The translations under genes were made by a program, and so were the position numbers. DNA of 64,000 nt from Archivesica marissinica. Lineage: Eukaryota > Mollusca > Bivalvia > Venerida > Vesicomyidae. The DNA is taken from contig CM026391.1 in NCBI GenBank assembly GCA_014843695.1, positions 39,726,768-39,790,767 of the forward strand, read 5' to 3'. Of this stretch, positions 45,301 to 60,300 are shown one piece after another; the first letter of the stretch is position 1, and each line of letters begins with the position of its first letter. The notes under the pieces are model-generated. The model searched no databases. It worked only from the letters and a program-made list of their open reading frames with translations, and was not told the origin of the DNA.

Positions 45301-48300
45301 GCGACTGGAACAGAGAGATACTCCACAAAATGTGTGCTTGACTGGACCAGATAGATACTCCACAAAATGTGTGCTTGACTGGACCAGATAGATACTCCAC
45401 AAAATGTGTGCTTGACTGGAACAGATAGATACTCCACAAAGTGGTGCTTGGCTGGAACAGATAGGTATTCCACAAAATGTGTGCTTGGCTGGAACAGATA
45501 GATACTCCACAAAATGTGTGCTTGGCTGGAACAGATAGATACTTCACAAAGTGTGTGCTTGGCTGGAACAGATAGATACTCCACAAAATGTGTGCTTGAC
45601 TGGAACCGAGAGACACACCACAAAGTGTGTGCTTGGCTGGAACAGATAGATACACCACAAAGTGTGTGCTTGGCTGGAACAGATAGATACACCACAAAGT
45701 GTGTGCTTGGCTGGAACAGATAGATACACCACAAAGTGTTTGCTTGGCTGGAACAGATAGATACTCCACAAAATGTGTGCTTGGCTGGAACAGAGAGATA
45801 CTCCACAAAATGTGTGCTTGACTGGAACAGATAGATACTCCACAAAATGTGTGCTTGACTGGAACAGATAGATACACCACAAAATGTGTGCTTGACTGGA
45901 CCAGATAGATACTCCACAAAGTGTGTGCTTGACTGGACCAGATAGATACTCCACAAAGTGTGTGCTTGGCTGGAACAGATAGATACTCCACAAAATGTGT
46001 GCTTGGCTGGAACAGATAGATACTCCACAAAGTGTGTGCTTGGCTGGAACAGATAGATACTCCACAAAATGTGTGCTTGGCTGGAACAGAGAGATACTCC
46101 ACAAAATGTTTGCTTGACTGGACCAGATAGATACTCCACAAAATGTGTGCTTGACTGGACCAGATAGATACTCCACAAAATGTGGACTGGACCAGAGAGA
46201 TACTCCACAAAATGTGTGCTTGACTGGACCAGATAGATACTCCACAAAATGTGGACTGGACCAGATAGATACTCCACAAAATGTGTGCTTGGCTGGAACA
46301 GATAGATACTCCACAAAGTGGTGCTTGGCTGGAACAGATAGGTATTCCACAAAATGTGTGCTTGGCTGGAACAGATAGATACTCCACAAAATGTGTGCTT
46401 GGCTGGAACAGATAGATACTCCACAAAGTGTGTGCTTGGCTGGAACAGATAGATACTCCACAAAATGTGTGCTTGGCTGGAACAGAGAGATACTCCACAA
46501 ATGTGTGCTTGACTGGACCAGATAGATACTCCACAAAATGTGTGCTTGACTGGACCAGATAGATACTCCACAAAATGTGGACTGGACCAGAGAGATACTC
46601 CACAAAATGTGTGCTTGACTGGACCAGATAGATACTCCACAAAATGTGGACTGGACCAGATAGATACTCCACAAAATGTGTGCTTGGCTGGAACAGATAG
46701 ATACTCCACAAAGTGTGTGCTTGGCTGGAACAGATAGATACTCCATAAAATGTGTGCTTGGCTGGACCACTCCACAAAATGTGTGCTTGACTGGAACAGA
46801 GAGATACTCCACAAAATGTGTGCTTGACTGGAACAGATAGATACTCCACAAAATGTGTGCTTGACTGGAACAGATAGATACTCCACAAAATGTGTGCTTG
46901 ACTGGACCAGATAGATACTCCACAAAATGTGTGCTTGACTGGACCAGATAGATACTCCACAAAATGTGTGCTTGACTGGACCAGATAGATACTCCACAAA
47001 ATGTGTGCTTGACTGGAACAGATAGATACTCCACAAAGTGTGTGCTTGGCTGGAACAGATAGATACTCCACAAAATGTGTGCTTGACTGGAACAGATAGA
47101 TACACCACAAAATGTGTGCTTGGCTGGAACAGATAGATACTCCACAAAATGTGTGCTTGACTGGAACAGATAGATACTCCACAAAATGTGTGCTTGGCTG
47201 GAACAGAGAGATACTCCACAAAATGTGTGCTTGACTGGAACAGATAGATACTCCACAAAATGTGTGCTTGACTGGAACAGATAGATACTCCACAAAATGT
47301 GTGCTTGACTGGAACAGATAGATACTCCACAAAATGTGTGCTTGACTGGAACAGATAGATACTCCACAAAATGTGTGCTTGACTGGAACAGATAGATACT
47401 CCACAAAATGTGTGCTTGGCTGGAACAGATAGATACTCCACAAAATGTGTGCTTGGCTGGAACAGAGAGATACTCCACAAAATGTGTGCTTGACTGGAAC
47501 AGATAGATACTCCACAAAATGTGTGCTTGACTGGAACACTCCACAAAATGTGTGCTTGACTGGAACAGAGAGATACTCCACAAAATGTGTGCTTGGCTGG
47601 AACAGATAGATACTCCACAAAATGTGTGCTTGGCTGGAACAGATAGATACTCCACAAAATGTGTGCTTGACTGGAACAGATAGATACTCCACAAAATGTG
47701 TGCTTGGCTGGAACAGAGAGATACTCCACAAAATGTGTGCTTGGTTGGAACAGAGAGATACTCCACAAAATGTGTGCTTGACTGGAACAGATAGATACTC
47801 CACAAAGTGTGTGCTTGACTGGAACAGATAGATACTCCACAAAATGTGTGCTTGACTGGAACAGATAGATACACCACAAAATGTGTGCTTGGCTGGAACA
47901 GATAGATACTCCACAAAATGTGTGCTTGGCTGGAACAGATAGATACTCCACAAAATGTGTGCTTGGCTGGAACAGAGAGATACTCCACAAAATGTGTGCT
48001 TGACTGGACCAGATAGATACTCCACAAAATGTGGTTTCGACCAGATAGATACTCCACAAAATGTGTGTTTGACTGGACCAGATAGATACTCCACAAAATG
48101 TGGACTGGACTAGAGAGATACTTCACAAAATGTGTGTTTGACTGGACCAGATAGATACTCCACAAATTGTGGACTGGACCAGATAGATACTCCACAAAGT
48201 GTGTGCTTGGCTGGAACAGATAGATACTCCACAAAGTGTGTGCTTGGCTGAAACAGAGAGATACTCCACAAAATGTGTGCTTGACTGGAACAGATAGATA

Positions 48301-51300
48301 CTCCACAAAGTATGTGCTTGACTGGAACAGATAGATACTCCACAAAATGTGTGCTTGGCTGGAACAGATAGATACACCACAAAATGTGTGCTTGACTGGA
48401 CCAGATAGATACTCCACAAAATGTGTGCTTGACTGGAACAGAGAGATACTCCACAAAATGTGTGCTTGACTGGACCAGATAGATACTCCACAAAATGTGT
48501 GCTTGACTGGACCAGATAGATACTCCACAAAATGTGTGCTTGACTGGACCAGATAGATACTCCACAAAGTGTGTGCTTGACTGGACCAGATAGATACTCC
48601 ACAAAATGTGTGCTTGACTGGACCAGATAGATACTCCACAAAATGTGTGCTTGGCTGGAACAGATAGATACTTCACAAAGTGTGTGCTTGGCTGGAACAG
48701 ATAGATACTCCACAAAATGTGTGCTTGACTGGAACCGAGAGACACACCACAAAGTGTGTGCTTGGCTGGAACAGATAGATACACCACAAAGTGTGTGCTT
48801 GGCTGGAACAGATAGATACACCACAAAGTGTGTGCTTGGCTGGAACAGATAGATACACCACAAAGTGTGTGCTTGACTGGACCAGATAGATACTCCACAA
48901 AGTGTGTGCTTGGCTGGAACAGATAGATACTCCACAAAATGTGTGCTTGGCTGGAACAGATAGATACTCCACAAAGTGTGTGCTTGGCTGGAACAGATAG
49001 ATACTCCACAAAATGTGGACTGGACCAGAGAGATACTCCACAAAATGTGTGCTTGACTGGACCAGATAGATACTCCACAAAATGTGGACTGGACCAGATA
49101 GATACTCCACAAAATGTGTGCTTGGCTGGAACAGATAGATACTCCACAAAGTGGTGCTTGGCTGGAACAGATAGGTATTCCACAAAATGTGTGCTTGACT
49201 GGAACAGATAGATACTCCACAAAATGTGTGATTGGCTGGAACAGATAGATACTCCACAAAGTGTGTGCTTGGCTGGAACAGATAGATACTCCATAAAATG
49301 TGTGCTTGGCTGGAACAGAGAGATACTCCACAAAATGTTTGCTTGGCTCGAACAGAGAGATACTCCACAACATGTGTGCTTGACTGGGACAGATAGATAC
49401 TCCACAAAGTGTGTGCTTGGCTGGAACAGATAGATACTCCACAAAATGTGTGCCTGGCTGGAACAGATAGATACTCCACAAAATGTGTGCTTGGCTGGAA
49501 CAGAGAGATACTCCACAAAATGTGTGCTTGACTGGACCAGAGAGATACTCCACAAAATGTGTGCTTGACTGGAACAGATAGATACACCACAAAATGTGTG
49601 CTTGACTGGACCAGATAGATACTCCACAAAATGTGGTTTCGACCAGATAGATACTCCACAAAATGTGTGCTTGACTGGACCAGATAGATACTCCACAAAA
49701 TGTGGATTGGACCAGAGAGATACTCCACAAAATGTGTGTTTGACTGGACCAGATAGATACTCCACAAATTGTGGACTGGATCAGATAGATACTCCACAAA
49801 GTGTGTGCTTGGCTGGAACAGATAGATACTCCACAAAGTGTGTGCTTGGCTGAAACAGAGAGATACTCCACAAAATGTGTGCTTGGCTGGAACAGATAGA
49901 TACTCCACAAAATGTGTGCTTGACTGGAACAGATAGATACACCACAAAATGTGTGCTTGACTGGACCAGATAGATACTCCACAAAATGTGGTTTCGACCA
50001 GATAGATACTCCACAAAATGTGTGCTTGACTGGAACAGAGAGATACTCCACAAAATGTGTGCTTGACTGGGACAGATAGATACTCCACAAAGTGTGTGCT
50101 TGGCTGGACCAGATAGATACTCCACAAAATGTGTGCTTGACTGGACCAGATAGATACTCCACAAAATGTGTGCTTGGCTGGAACACTCCACAAAATGTGT
50201 GCTTGACTGGAACAGAGAGATACTCCACAAAATGTGTGCTTGGCTGGAACAGATAGATACTCCACAAAATGTGTGCTTGGCTGGAACAGATAGATACTCC
50301 ACAAAATGTGTGCTTGACTGGAACAGATAGATACTCCACAAAATGTGTGCTTGGCTGGAACAGAGAGATACTCCACAAAATGTGTGCTTGACTGGAACAG
50401 AGAGATACTCCACAAAATGTGTGCTTGGCTGGAACAGATAGATACTCCACAAAATGTGTGCTTGGCTGGAACAGATAGATACTACAAAATGTGTGCTTGA
50501 CTGGAACAGATAGATACTCCACAAAATGTGTGCTTGGCTGGAACAGATAGATACTCCACAAAATGTGTGCTTGGCTGGAACAGATAGATACTCCACAAAA
50601 TGTGTGCTTGACTGGAACAGATAGATACTCCACAAAATGTGTGCTTGGCTGGAACAGAGAGATACTCCACAAAATGTGTGCTTGACTGGAACAGATAGAT
50701 ACTCCACAAAATGTGTGCTTGACTGGAACAGATAGATACTCCACAAAATGTGTGCTTGGCTGGAACAGATAGATACTCCACAAAATGTGTGCTTGGCTGG
50801 AACAGATAGATACTCCACAAAATGTGTGCTTGACTGGAACAGATAGATACTCCACAAAATGTGTGCTTGACTGGACCAGATAGATACTCCACAAAATGTG
50901 TGTTTGACTGGACCAGATAGATACTCCACAAAATGTGGACTGGACTAGAGAGATACTTCACAAAATGTGTGTTTGACTGGACCAGATAGATACTCCACAA
51001 ATTGTGGACTGGACCAGATAGATACTCCACAAAGTGTGTGCTTGGCTGGAACAGATAGATACTCCACAAAATGTGTGCTTGGCTGGAACAGATAGATACA
51101 CCACAAAATGTGTGCTTGACTGGACCAGATAGATACTCCACAAAATGTGTGCTTGACTGGAACAGAGAGATACTCCACAAAATGTGTGCTTGACTGGACC
51201 AGATAGATACTCCACAAAATGTGTGCTTGACTGGACCAGATAGATACTCCACAAAATGTGTGCTTGACTGGACCAGATAGATACTCCACAAAGTGTGTGC

Positions 51301-54300
51301 TTGACTGGACCAGATAGATACTCCACAAAATGTGTGCTTGACTGGACCAGATAGATACTCCACAAAATGTGTGCTTGGCTGGAACAGATAGATACTTCAC
51401 AAAGTGTGTGCTTGGCTGGAACAGATAGATACTCCACAAAATGTGTGCTTGACTGGAACCGAGAGACACACCACAAAGTGTGTGCTTGGCTGGAACAGAT
51501 AGATACACCACAAAGTGTGTGCTTGGCTGGAACAGATAGATACACCACAAAGTGTGTGCTTGGCTGGAACAGATAGATACACCACAAAGTGTTTGCTTGG
51601 CTGGAACAGATAGATACTCCACAAAATGTGTGCTTGGCTGGAACAGAGAGATACTCCACAAAATGTGTGCTTGACTGGAACAGATAGATACTCCACAAAA
51701 TGTGTGCTTGACTGGAACAGATAGATACACCACAAAATGTGTGCTTGACTGGACCAGATAGATACTCCACAAAGTGTGTGCTTGACTGGACCAGATAGAT
51801 ACTCCACAAAGTGTGTGCTTGGCTGGAACAGATAGATACTCCACAAAATGTGTGCTTGGCTGGAACAGATAGATACTCCACAAAGTGTGTGCTTGGCTGG
51901 AACAGATAGATACTCCACAAAATGTGTGCTTGGCTGGAACAGAGAGATACTCCACAAAATGTTTGCTTGACTGGACCAGATAGATACTCCACAAAATGTG
52001 TGCTTGACTGGACCAGATAGATACTCCACAAAATGTGGACTGGACCAGAGAGATACTCCACAAAATGTGTGCTTGACTGGACCAGATAGATACTCCACAA
52101 AATGTGGACTGGACCAGATAGATACTCCACAAAATGTGTGCTTGGCTGGAACAGATAGATACTCCACAAAGTGGTGCTTGGCTGGAACAGATAGATACTC
52201 CACAAAATGTGTGCTTGGCTGGAACAGATAGATACTCCACAAAATGTGTGCTTGGCTGGAACAGATAGATACTCCACAAATGTGTGCTTGGCTGGAACAG
52301 ATAGATACTCCACAAAATGTGTGCTTGACTGGAACAGAGAGATACTCCACAAAATGTGTGCTTGACTGGAACAGATAGATACTCCACAAAATGTGTGCTT
52401 GACTGGACCAGATAGATACTCCACAAAGTGTGTGCTTGGCTGGAACAGATAGATACTCCACAAAATGTGTGCTTGGCTGGAACAGATAGATACTCCACAA
52501 AGTGTGTGCTTGGCTGGAACAGATAGATACTCCACAAAGTGTGTGCTTGGCTGGAACAGATAGATACTCCACAAAATGTGTGCTTGGCTGGAACAGATAG
52601 ATACTCCACAAAGTGTGTGCTTGGCTGGAACAGATAGATACACCACAAAGTGTGTGCTTGGCTGGAACAGATAGATACACCACAAAGTGTGTGCTTGGCT
52701 GGAACAGATAGATACACCACAAAGTGTGTGCTTGACTGGACCAGATAGATACTCCACAAAGTGTGTGCTTGGCTGGAACAGATAGATACTCCACAAAATG
52801 TGTGCTTGGCTGGAACAGATAGATACTCCACAAAGTGTGTGCTTGGCTGGAACAGATAGATACTCCACAAAGTGTGTGCTTGGCTGGAACAGATAGATAC
52901 TCCACAAAATGTGTGATTGGCTGGAACAGATAGATACTCCACAAAGTGTGTGCTTGGCTGGAACAGATAGATACTCCACAAAATGTGTGCTTGGCTGGAA
53001 CAGATAGATACTCCACAAAGTGTGTGCTTGGCTGGAACAGATAGATACTCCACAAAATGTGTGCTTGGCTGGAACAGATAGATACTCCACAAAATGTGTG
53101 CTTGGCTGGAACAGATAGATACTCCACAAAATGTGTGCTTGACTGGACAGAGAGATACTCCACAAAATGTGTGCTTGACTGGAACAGATAGATACTCCAC
53201 AAAATGTGTGCTTGACTGGACCAGATAGATACTCCACAAAATGTGGTTTGGACCAGATAGATACTCCACAAAATGTGTGCTTGACTGGACCAGATAGATA
53301 CTCCACAAAATGTGGCTTGGACCAGAGAACTCCACAAAATGTGTGCTTGACTGGACCAGATAGATACTCCACAAATGTGGACTGGACAGATAGATACTCC
53401 ACAAAGTGTGTGCTTGGCTGGAACAGATAGATACTCCACAAAGTGTGTGCTTGGCTGGAACAGAGAGATACTCCACAAAATGTGTGCTTGACTGGAACAG
53501 ATAGATACTCCACAAAATGTGTGCTTGACTGGAACAGATAGATACACCACAAAATGTGTGCTTGACTGGACCAGATAGATACTCCACAAAATGTGGTTTG
53601 ACCAGATAGATACTCCACAAAATGTGTGCTTGACTGGAACAGATAGATACTCCACAAAATGTGTGCTTGACTGGAACAGATAGATACTCCACAAAGTGTG
53701 TGCTTGGCTGGAACAGATAGATACTCCACAAAATGTGTGCTTGACTGGAACAGATAGATACTCCACAAAATGTGTGCTTGGCTGGAACACTCCACAAAAT
53801 GTGTGCTTGACTGGAACAGAGAGATACTCCACAAAATGTGTGCTTGGCTGGAACAGATAGATACTCCACAAAATGTGTGCTTGGCTGGAACAGATAGATA
53901 CTCCACAAAATGTGTGCTTGACTGGAACAGATAGATACTCCACAAAATGTGTGCTTGGCTGGAACAGAGAGATACTCCACAAAATGTGTGCTTGGCTGGA
54001 ACAGAGAGATACTCCACAAAATGTGTGCTTGACTGGAACAGATAGATACTCCACAAAGTGTGTGCTTGACTCCACAAAATGTGTGCTTGACTGGAACAGA
54101 TAGATACTCCACAAAATGTGTGCTTGGCTGGAACAGATAGATACTCCACAAAATGTGTGCTTGGCTGGAACAGATAGATACTCCACAAAATGTGTGCTTG
54201 GCTGGAACAGATAGATACTCCACAAAATGTGTGCTTGGCTGGAACAGAGAGATACTCCACAAAATGTGTGCTTGACTGGACCAGATAGATACTCCACAAA

Positions 54301-57300
54301 ATGTGGTTTCGACCAGATAGATACTCCACAAAATGTGTGTTTGACTGGACCAGATAGATACTCCACAAAATGTGGACTGGACTAGAGAGATACTTCACAA
54401 AATGTGTGTTTGACTGGACCAGATAGATACTCCACAAATTGTGGACTGGACCAGATAGATACTCCACAAAGTGTGTGCTTGGCTGGAACAGATAGATACT
54501 CCACAAAGTGTGTGCTTGGCTGAAACAGAGAGATACTCCACAAAATGTGTGCTTGACTGGAACAGATAGATACTCCACAAAGTATGTGCTTGACTGGAAC
54601 AGATAGATACTCCACAAAATGTGTGCTTGGCTGGAACAGATAGATACACCACAAAATGTGTGCTTGACTGGACCAGATAGATACTCCACAAAATGTGTGC
54701 TTGACTGGAACAGAGAGATACTCCACAAAATGTGTGCTTGACTGGACCAGATAGATACTCCACAAAATGTGTGCTTGACTGGACCAGATAGATACTCCAC
54801 AAAATGTGTGCTTGACTGGACCAGATAGATACTCCACAAAGTGTGTGCTTGACTGGACCAGATAGATACTCCACAAAATGTGTGCTTGACTGGACCAGAT
54901 AGATACTCCACAAAATGTGTGCTTGGCTGGAACAGATAGATACTTCACAAAGTGTGTGCTTGGCTGGAACAGATAGATACTCCACAAAATGTGTGCTTGA
55001 CTGGAACCGAGAGACACACCACAAAGTGTGTGCTTGGCTGGAACAGATAGATACACCACAAAGTGTGTGCTTGGCTGGAACAGATAGATACACCACAAAG
55101 TGTGTGCTTGGCTGGAACAGATAGATACACCACAAAGTGTTTGCTTGGCTGGAACAGATAGATACTCCACAAAATGTGTGCTTGGCTGGAACAGAGAGAT
55201 ACTCCACAAAATGTGTGCTTGACTGGAACAGATAGATACTCCACAAAATGTGTGCTTGACTGGAACAGATAGATACACCACAAAATGTGTGCTTGACTGG
55301 ACCAGATAGATACTCCACAAAGTGTGTGCTTGACTGGACCAGATAGATACTCCACAAAGTGTGTGCTTGGCTGGAACAGATAGATACTCCACAAAATGTG
55401 TGCTTGGCTGGAACAGATAGATACTCCACAAAGTGTGTGCTTGGCTGGAACAGATAGATACTCCACAAAATGTGTGCTTGGCTGGAACAGAGAGATACTC
55501 CACAAAATGTTTGCTTGACTGGACCAGATAGATACTCCACAAAATGTGTGCTTGACTGGACCAGATAGATACTCCACAAAATGTGGACTGGACCAGAGAG
55601 ATACTCCACAAAATGTGTGCTTGACTGGACCAGATAGATACTCCACAAAATGTGGACTGGACCAGATAGATACTCCACAAAATGTGTGCTTGGCTGGAAC
55701 AGATAGATACTCCACAAAGTGGTGCTTGGCTGGAACAGATAGGTATTCCACAAAATGTGTGCTTGGCTGGAACAGATAGATACTCCACAAAATGTGTGCT
55801 TGGCTGGAACAGATAGATACTCCACAAAGTGTGTGCTTGGCTGGAACAGATAGATACTCCACAAAATGTGTGCTTGGCTGGAACAGAGAGATACTCCACA
55901 AATGTTTGCTTGACTGGACCAGATAGATACTCCACAAAATGTGTGCTTGACTGGACCAGATAGATACTCCACAAAATGTGGACTGGACCAGAGAGATACT
56001 CCACAAAATGTGTGCTTGACTGGACCAGATAGATACTCCACAAAATGTGGACTGGACCAGATAGATACTCCACAAAATGTGTGCTTGGCTGGAACAGATA
56101 GATACTCCACAAAGTGTGTGCTTGGCTGGAACAGATAGATACTCCATAAAATGTGTGCTTGGCTGGACCACTCCACAAAATGTGTGCTTGACTGGAACAG
56201 AGAGATACTCCACAAAATGTTTGCTTGGCTCGAACAGAGAGATACTCCACAACATGTGTGCTTGACTGGGACAGATAGATACTCCACAAAGTGTGTGCTT
56301 GGCTGGAACAGATAGATACTCCACAAAATGTGTGCCTGGCTGGAACAGAGAGATACTCCACAAAATGTGTGCTTGACTGGACCAGAGAGATACTCCACAA
56401 AATGTGTGCTTGACTGGAACAGATAGATACACCACAAAGTGTGTGCTTGACTGGAACAGATAGATACTCCACAAAATGTGTGCTTGACTGGAACAGATAG
56501 ATACACCACAAAATGTGTGCTTGGCTGGAACAGCTAGATACTCCACAAAATGCGTGCTTGACTGGAACAGATAGATACTCCACAAAATGTGTCCTTGGCT
56601 GGAACAGAGAGATATTCCACAAAATGTGTGCTTGACTTGACCAGATAGATACTCCACAAAATGTGTGCTTGACTGGACCAGATAGATACTCCACAAAATG
56701 TGGACTGGACCAGAGAGATACTCCACAAAATGTGTGTTTGACTGGACCAGATAGATACTCCACAAAATGTGGACTGGACCAGATAGATACTCCACAAAGT
56801 GTGTGCTTGGCTGGAACAGATAGATACTCCACAAAGTGTGTGCTTGGCTGGAACAGAGAGATACTCCACAAAATGTGTGCTTGACTGGAACAGATAGATA
56901 CTCCACAAAATGTGTGCTTGGCTGGAACAGATAGATACACCACAAAATGTGTGCTTGACTGGACCAGATAGATACTCCATAAAATGTGTGCTTGGCTGGA
57001 CCACTCCACAAAATGTGTGCTTGACTGGAACAGAGAGATACTCCACAAAATGTTTGCTTGGCTCGAACAGAGAGATACTCCACAACATGTGTGCTTGACT
57101 GGGACAGATAGATACTCCACAAAGTGTGTGCTTGGCTGGAACAGATAGATACTCCACAAAATGTGTGCCTGGCTGGAACAGATAGATACTCCACAAAATG
57201 TGTGCTTGGCTGGAACAGAGAGATACTCCACAAAATGTGTGCTTGACTGGACCAGAGAGATACTCCACAAAATGTGTGCTTGACTGGAACAGATAGATAC

Positions 57301-60300
57301 ACCACAAAATGTGTGCTTGACTGGACCAGATAGATACTCCACAAAATGTGGTTTCAACCAGATAGATACTCCACAAAATGTGTGCTTGACTGGACCAGAT
57401 AGATACTCCACAAAATGTGGATTGGACCAGAGAGATACTCCACAAAATGTGTGTTTGACTGGACCAGATAGATACTCCACAAATTGTGGACTGGATCAGA
57501 TAGATACTCCACAAAGTGTGTGCTTGGCTGGAACAGATAGATACTCCACAAAGTGTGTGCTTGGCTGAAACAGAGAGATACTCCACAAAATGTGTGCTTG
57601 GCTGGAACAGATAGATACTCCACAAAATGTGTGCTTGACTGGAACAGATAGATACACCACAAAATGTGTGCTTGACTGGACCAGATAGATACTCCACAAA
57701 ATGTGGTTTCGACCAGATAGATACTCCACAAAATGTGTGCTTGACTGGAACAGAGAGATACTCCACAAAATGTGTGCTTGACTGGGACAGATAGATACTC
57801 CACAAAGTGTGTGCCTGACTGGACCAGATAGATACTCCACAAAATGTGTGCTTGGCTGGAACACTCCACAAAATGTTTGCTTGACTGGAACAGAGAGATA
57901 CTCCACAAAATGTGTGCTTGGCTGGATGTGTGCTTGACTGGAACAGATAGATACTCCACAAAGTGTGTGCTTGACTGGAACAGATAGATACACCACAAAA
58001 TGTGAGCTTGGCTGGAACAGATAGATACTCCACAAAATGTGTGCTTGGCTGGAACAGATAGATACTCCACAAAATGTGTGCTTGGCTGGAACAGAGAGAT
58101 ACTCCACAAAATGTGTGCTTGGCTGGAACAGATAGATACTCCACAAAGTGTGTGCTTGGCTGGAACAGATAGATACTCCATAAAATGTGTGCTTGGCTGG
58201 ACCACTCCACAAAATGTGTATTTGACTGGAACAGAGAGATACTCCACAAAATGTTTGCTTGGCTCGAACAGAGAGATACTCCACAACATGTGTGCTTGAC
58301 TGGGACAGATAGATACTCCACAAAGTGTGTGCTTGGCTGGAACAGATAGATACTCCACAAAATGTGTGCCTGGCTGGAACAGAGAGATACTCCACAAAAT
58401 GTGTGCTTGACTGGACCAGAGAGATACTCCACAAAATGTGTGCTTGACTGGAACAGATAGATACACCACAAAGTGTGTGCTTGACTGGAACAGATAGATA
58501 CTCCACAAAATGTGTGCTTGACTGGAACAGATAGATACACCACAAAATGTGTGCTTGGCTGGAACAGCTAGATACTCCACAAAATGCGTGCTTGACTGGA
58601 ACAGATAGATACTCCACAAAATGTGTCCTTGGCTGGAACAGAGAGATATTCCACAAAATGTGTGCTTGACTGGACCAGATAGATACTCCACAAAATGTGG
58701 ACTTGACCAGATAGATACTCCACAAAATGTGTGCTTGACTGGACCAGATAGATACTCCACAAAATGTGGACTGGACCAGAGAGATACTCCACAAAATGTG
58801 TGTTTGACTGGACCAGATAGATACTCCACAAAATGTGGACTGGACCAGATAGATACTCCACAAAGTGTGTGCTTGGCTGGAACAGATAGATACTCCACAA
58901 AGTGTGTGCTTGGCTGGAACAGAGAGATACTCCACAAAATGTGTGCTTGACTGGAACAGATAGATACTCCACAAAATGTGTGCTTGGCTGGAACAGATAG
59001 ATACACCACAAAATGTGTGCTTGACTGGACCAGATAGATACTCCATAAAATGTGTGCTTGGCTGGACCACTCCACAAAATGTGTGCTTGACTGGAACAGA
59101 GAGATACTCCACAAAATGTTTGCTTGGCTCGAACAGAGAGATACTCCACAACATGTGTGCTTGACTGGGACAGATAGATACTCCACAAAGTGTGTGCTTG
59201 GCTGGAACAGATAGATACTCCACAAAATGTGTGCCTGGCTGGAACAGATAGATACTCCACAAAATGTGTGCTTGGCTGGAACAGAGAGATACTCCACAAA
59301 ATGTGTGCTTGACTGGACCAGAGAGATACTCCACAAAATGTGTGCTTGACTGGAACAGATAGATACACCACAAAATGTGTGCTTGACTGGACCAGATATA
59401 TACTCCACAAAATGTGGTTTCAACCAGATAGATACTCCACAAAATGTGTGCTTGACTGGACCAGATAGATACTCCACAAAATGTGGATTGGACCAGAGAG
59501 ATACTCCACAAAATGTGTGTTTGACTGGACCAGATAGATACTCCACAAATTGTGGACTGGATCAGATAGATACTACACAAAGTGTGTGCTTGGCTGGAAC
59601 AGATATATACTCCACAAAGTGTGTGCTTGGCTGAAACAGAGAGATACTCCACAAAATGTGTGCTTGGCTGGAACAGATAGATACTCCACAAAATGTGTGC
59701 TTGACTGGAACAGATAGATACACCACAACATGTGTGCTTGACTGGACCAGATAGATACTCCACAAAATGTGGTTTCGACCAGATAGATACTCCACAAAAT
59801 GTGTGCTTGGCTGTAACAGATAGATACTCCACAAAATGTGTGCTTGGCTGGAACAGAGAGATACTCCACAAAATGTGTGCTTGGTTGGAACAGAGAGATA
59901 CTCCACAAAATGTGTGCTTGACTGGAACAGATAGATACTCCACAAAGTGTGTGCTTGGCTGGAACACTCCACAAAATGTGTGCTTGACTGGAACAGAGAG
60001 ATACTCCACAAAATGTGTGCTTGGCTGGAACAGAGAGATACTCCACAAAATGTGTGCTTGGTTGGAACAGAGAGATACTCCACAAAATGTGTGCTTGACT
60101 GGAACAGATAGATACTCCACAAAGTGTGTGCTTGACTGGAACACTCCACAAAATGTGTGCTTGACTGGAACAGATAGATACACCACAAAATGTGAGCTTG
60201 GCTGGAACAGATAGATACTCCACAAAATGTGTGCTTGGCTGGAACAGATAGATACTCCACAAAATGTGTGCTTGGCTGGAACAGAGAGATACTCCACAAA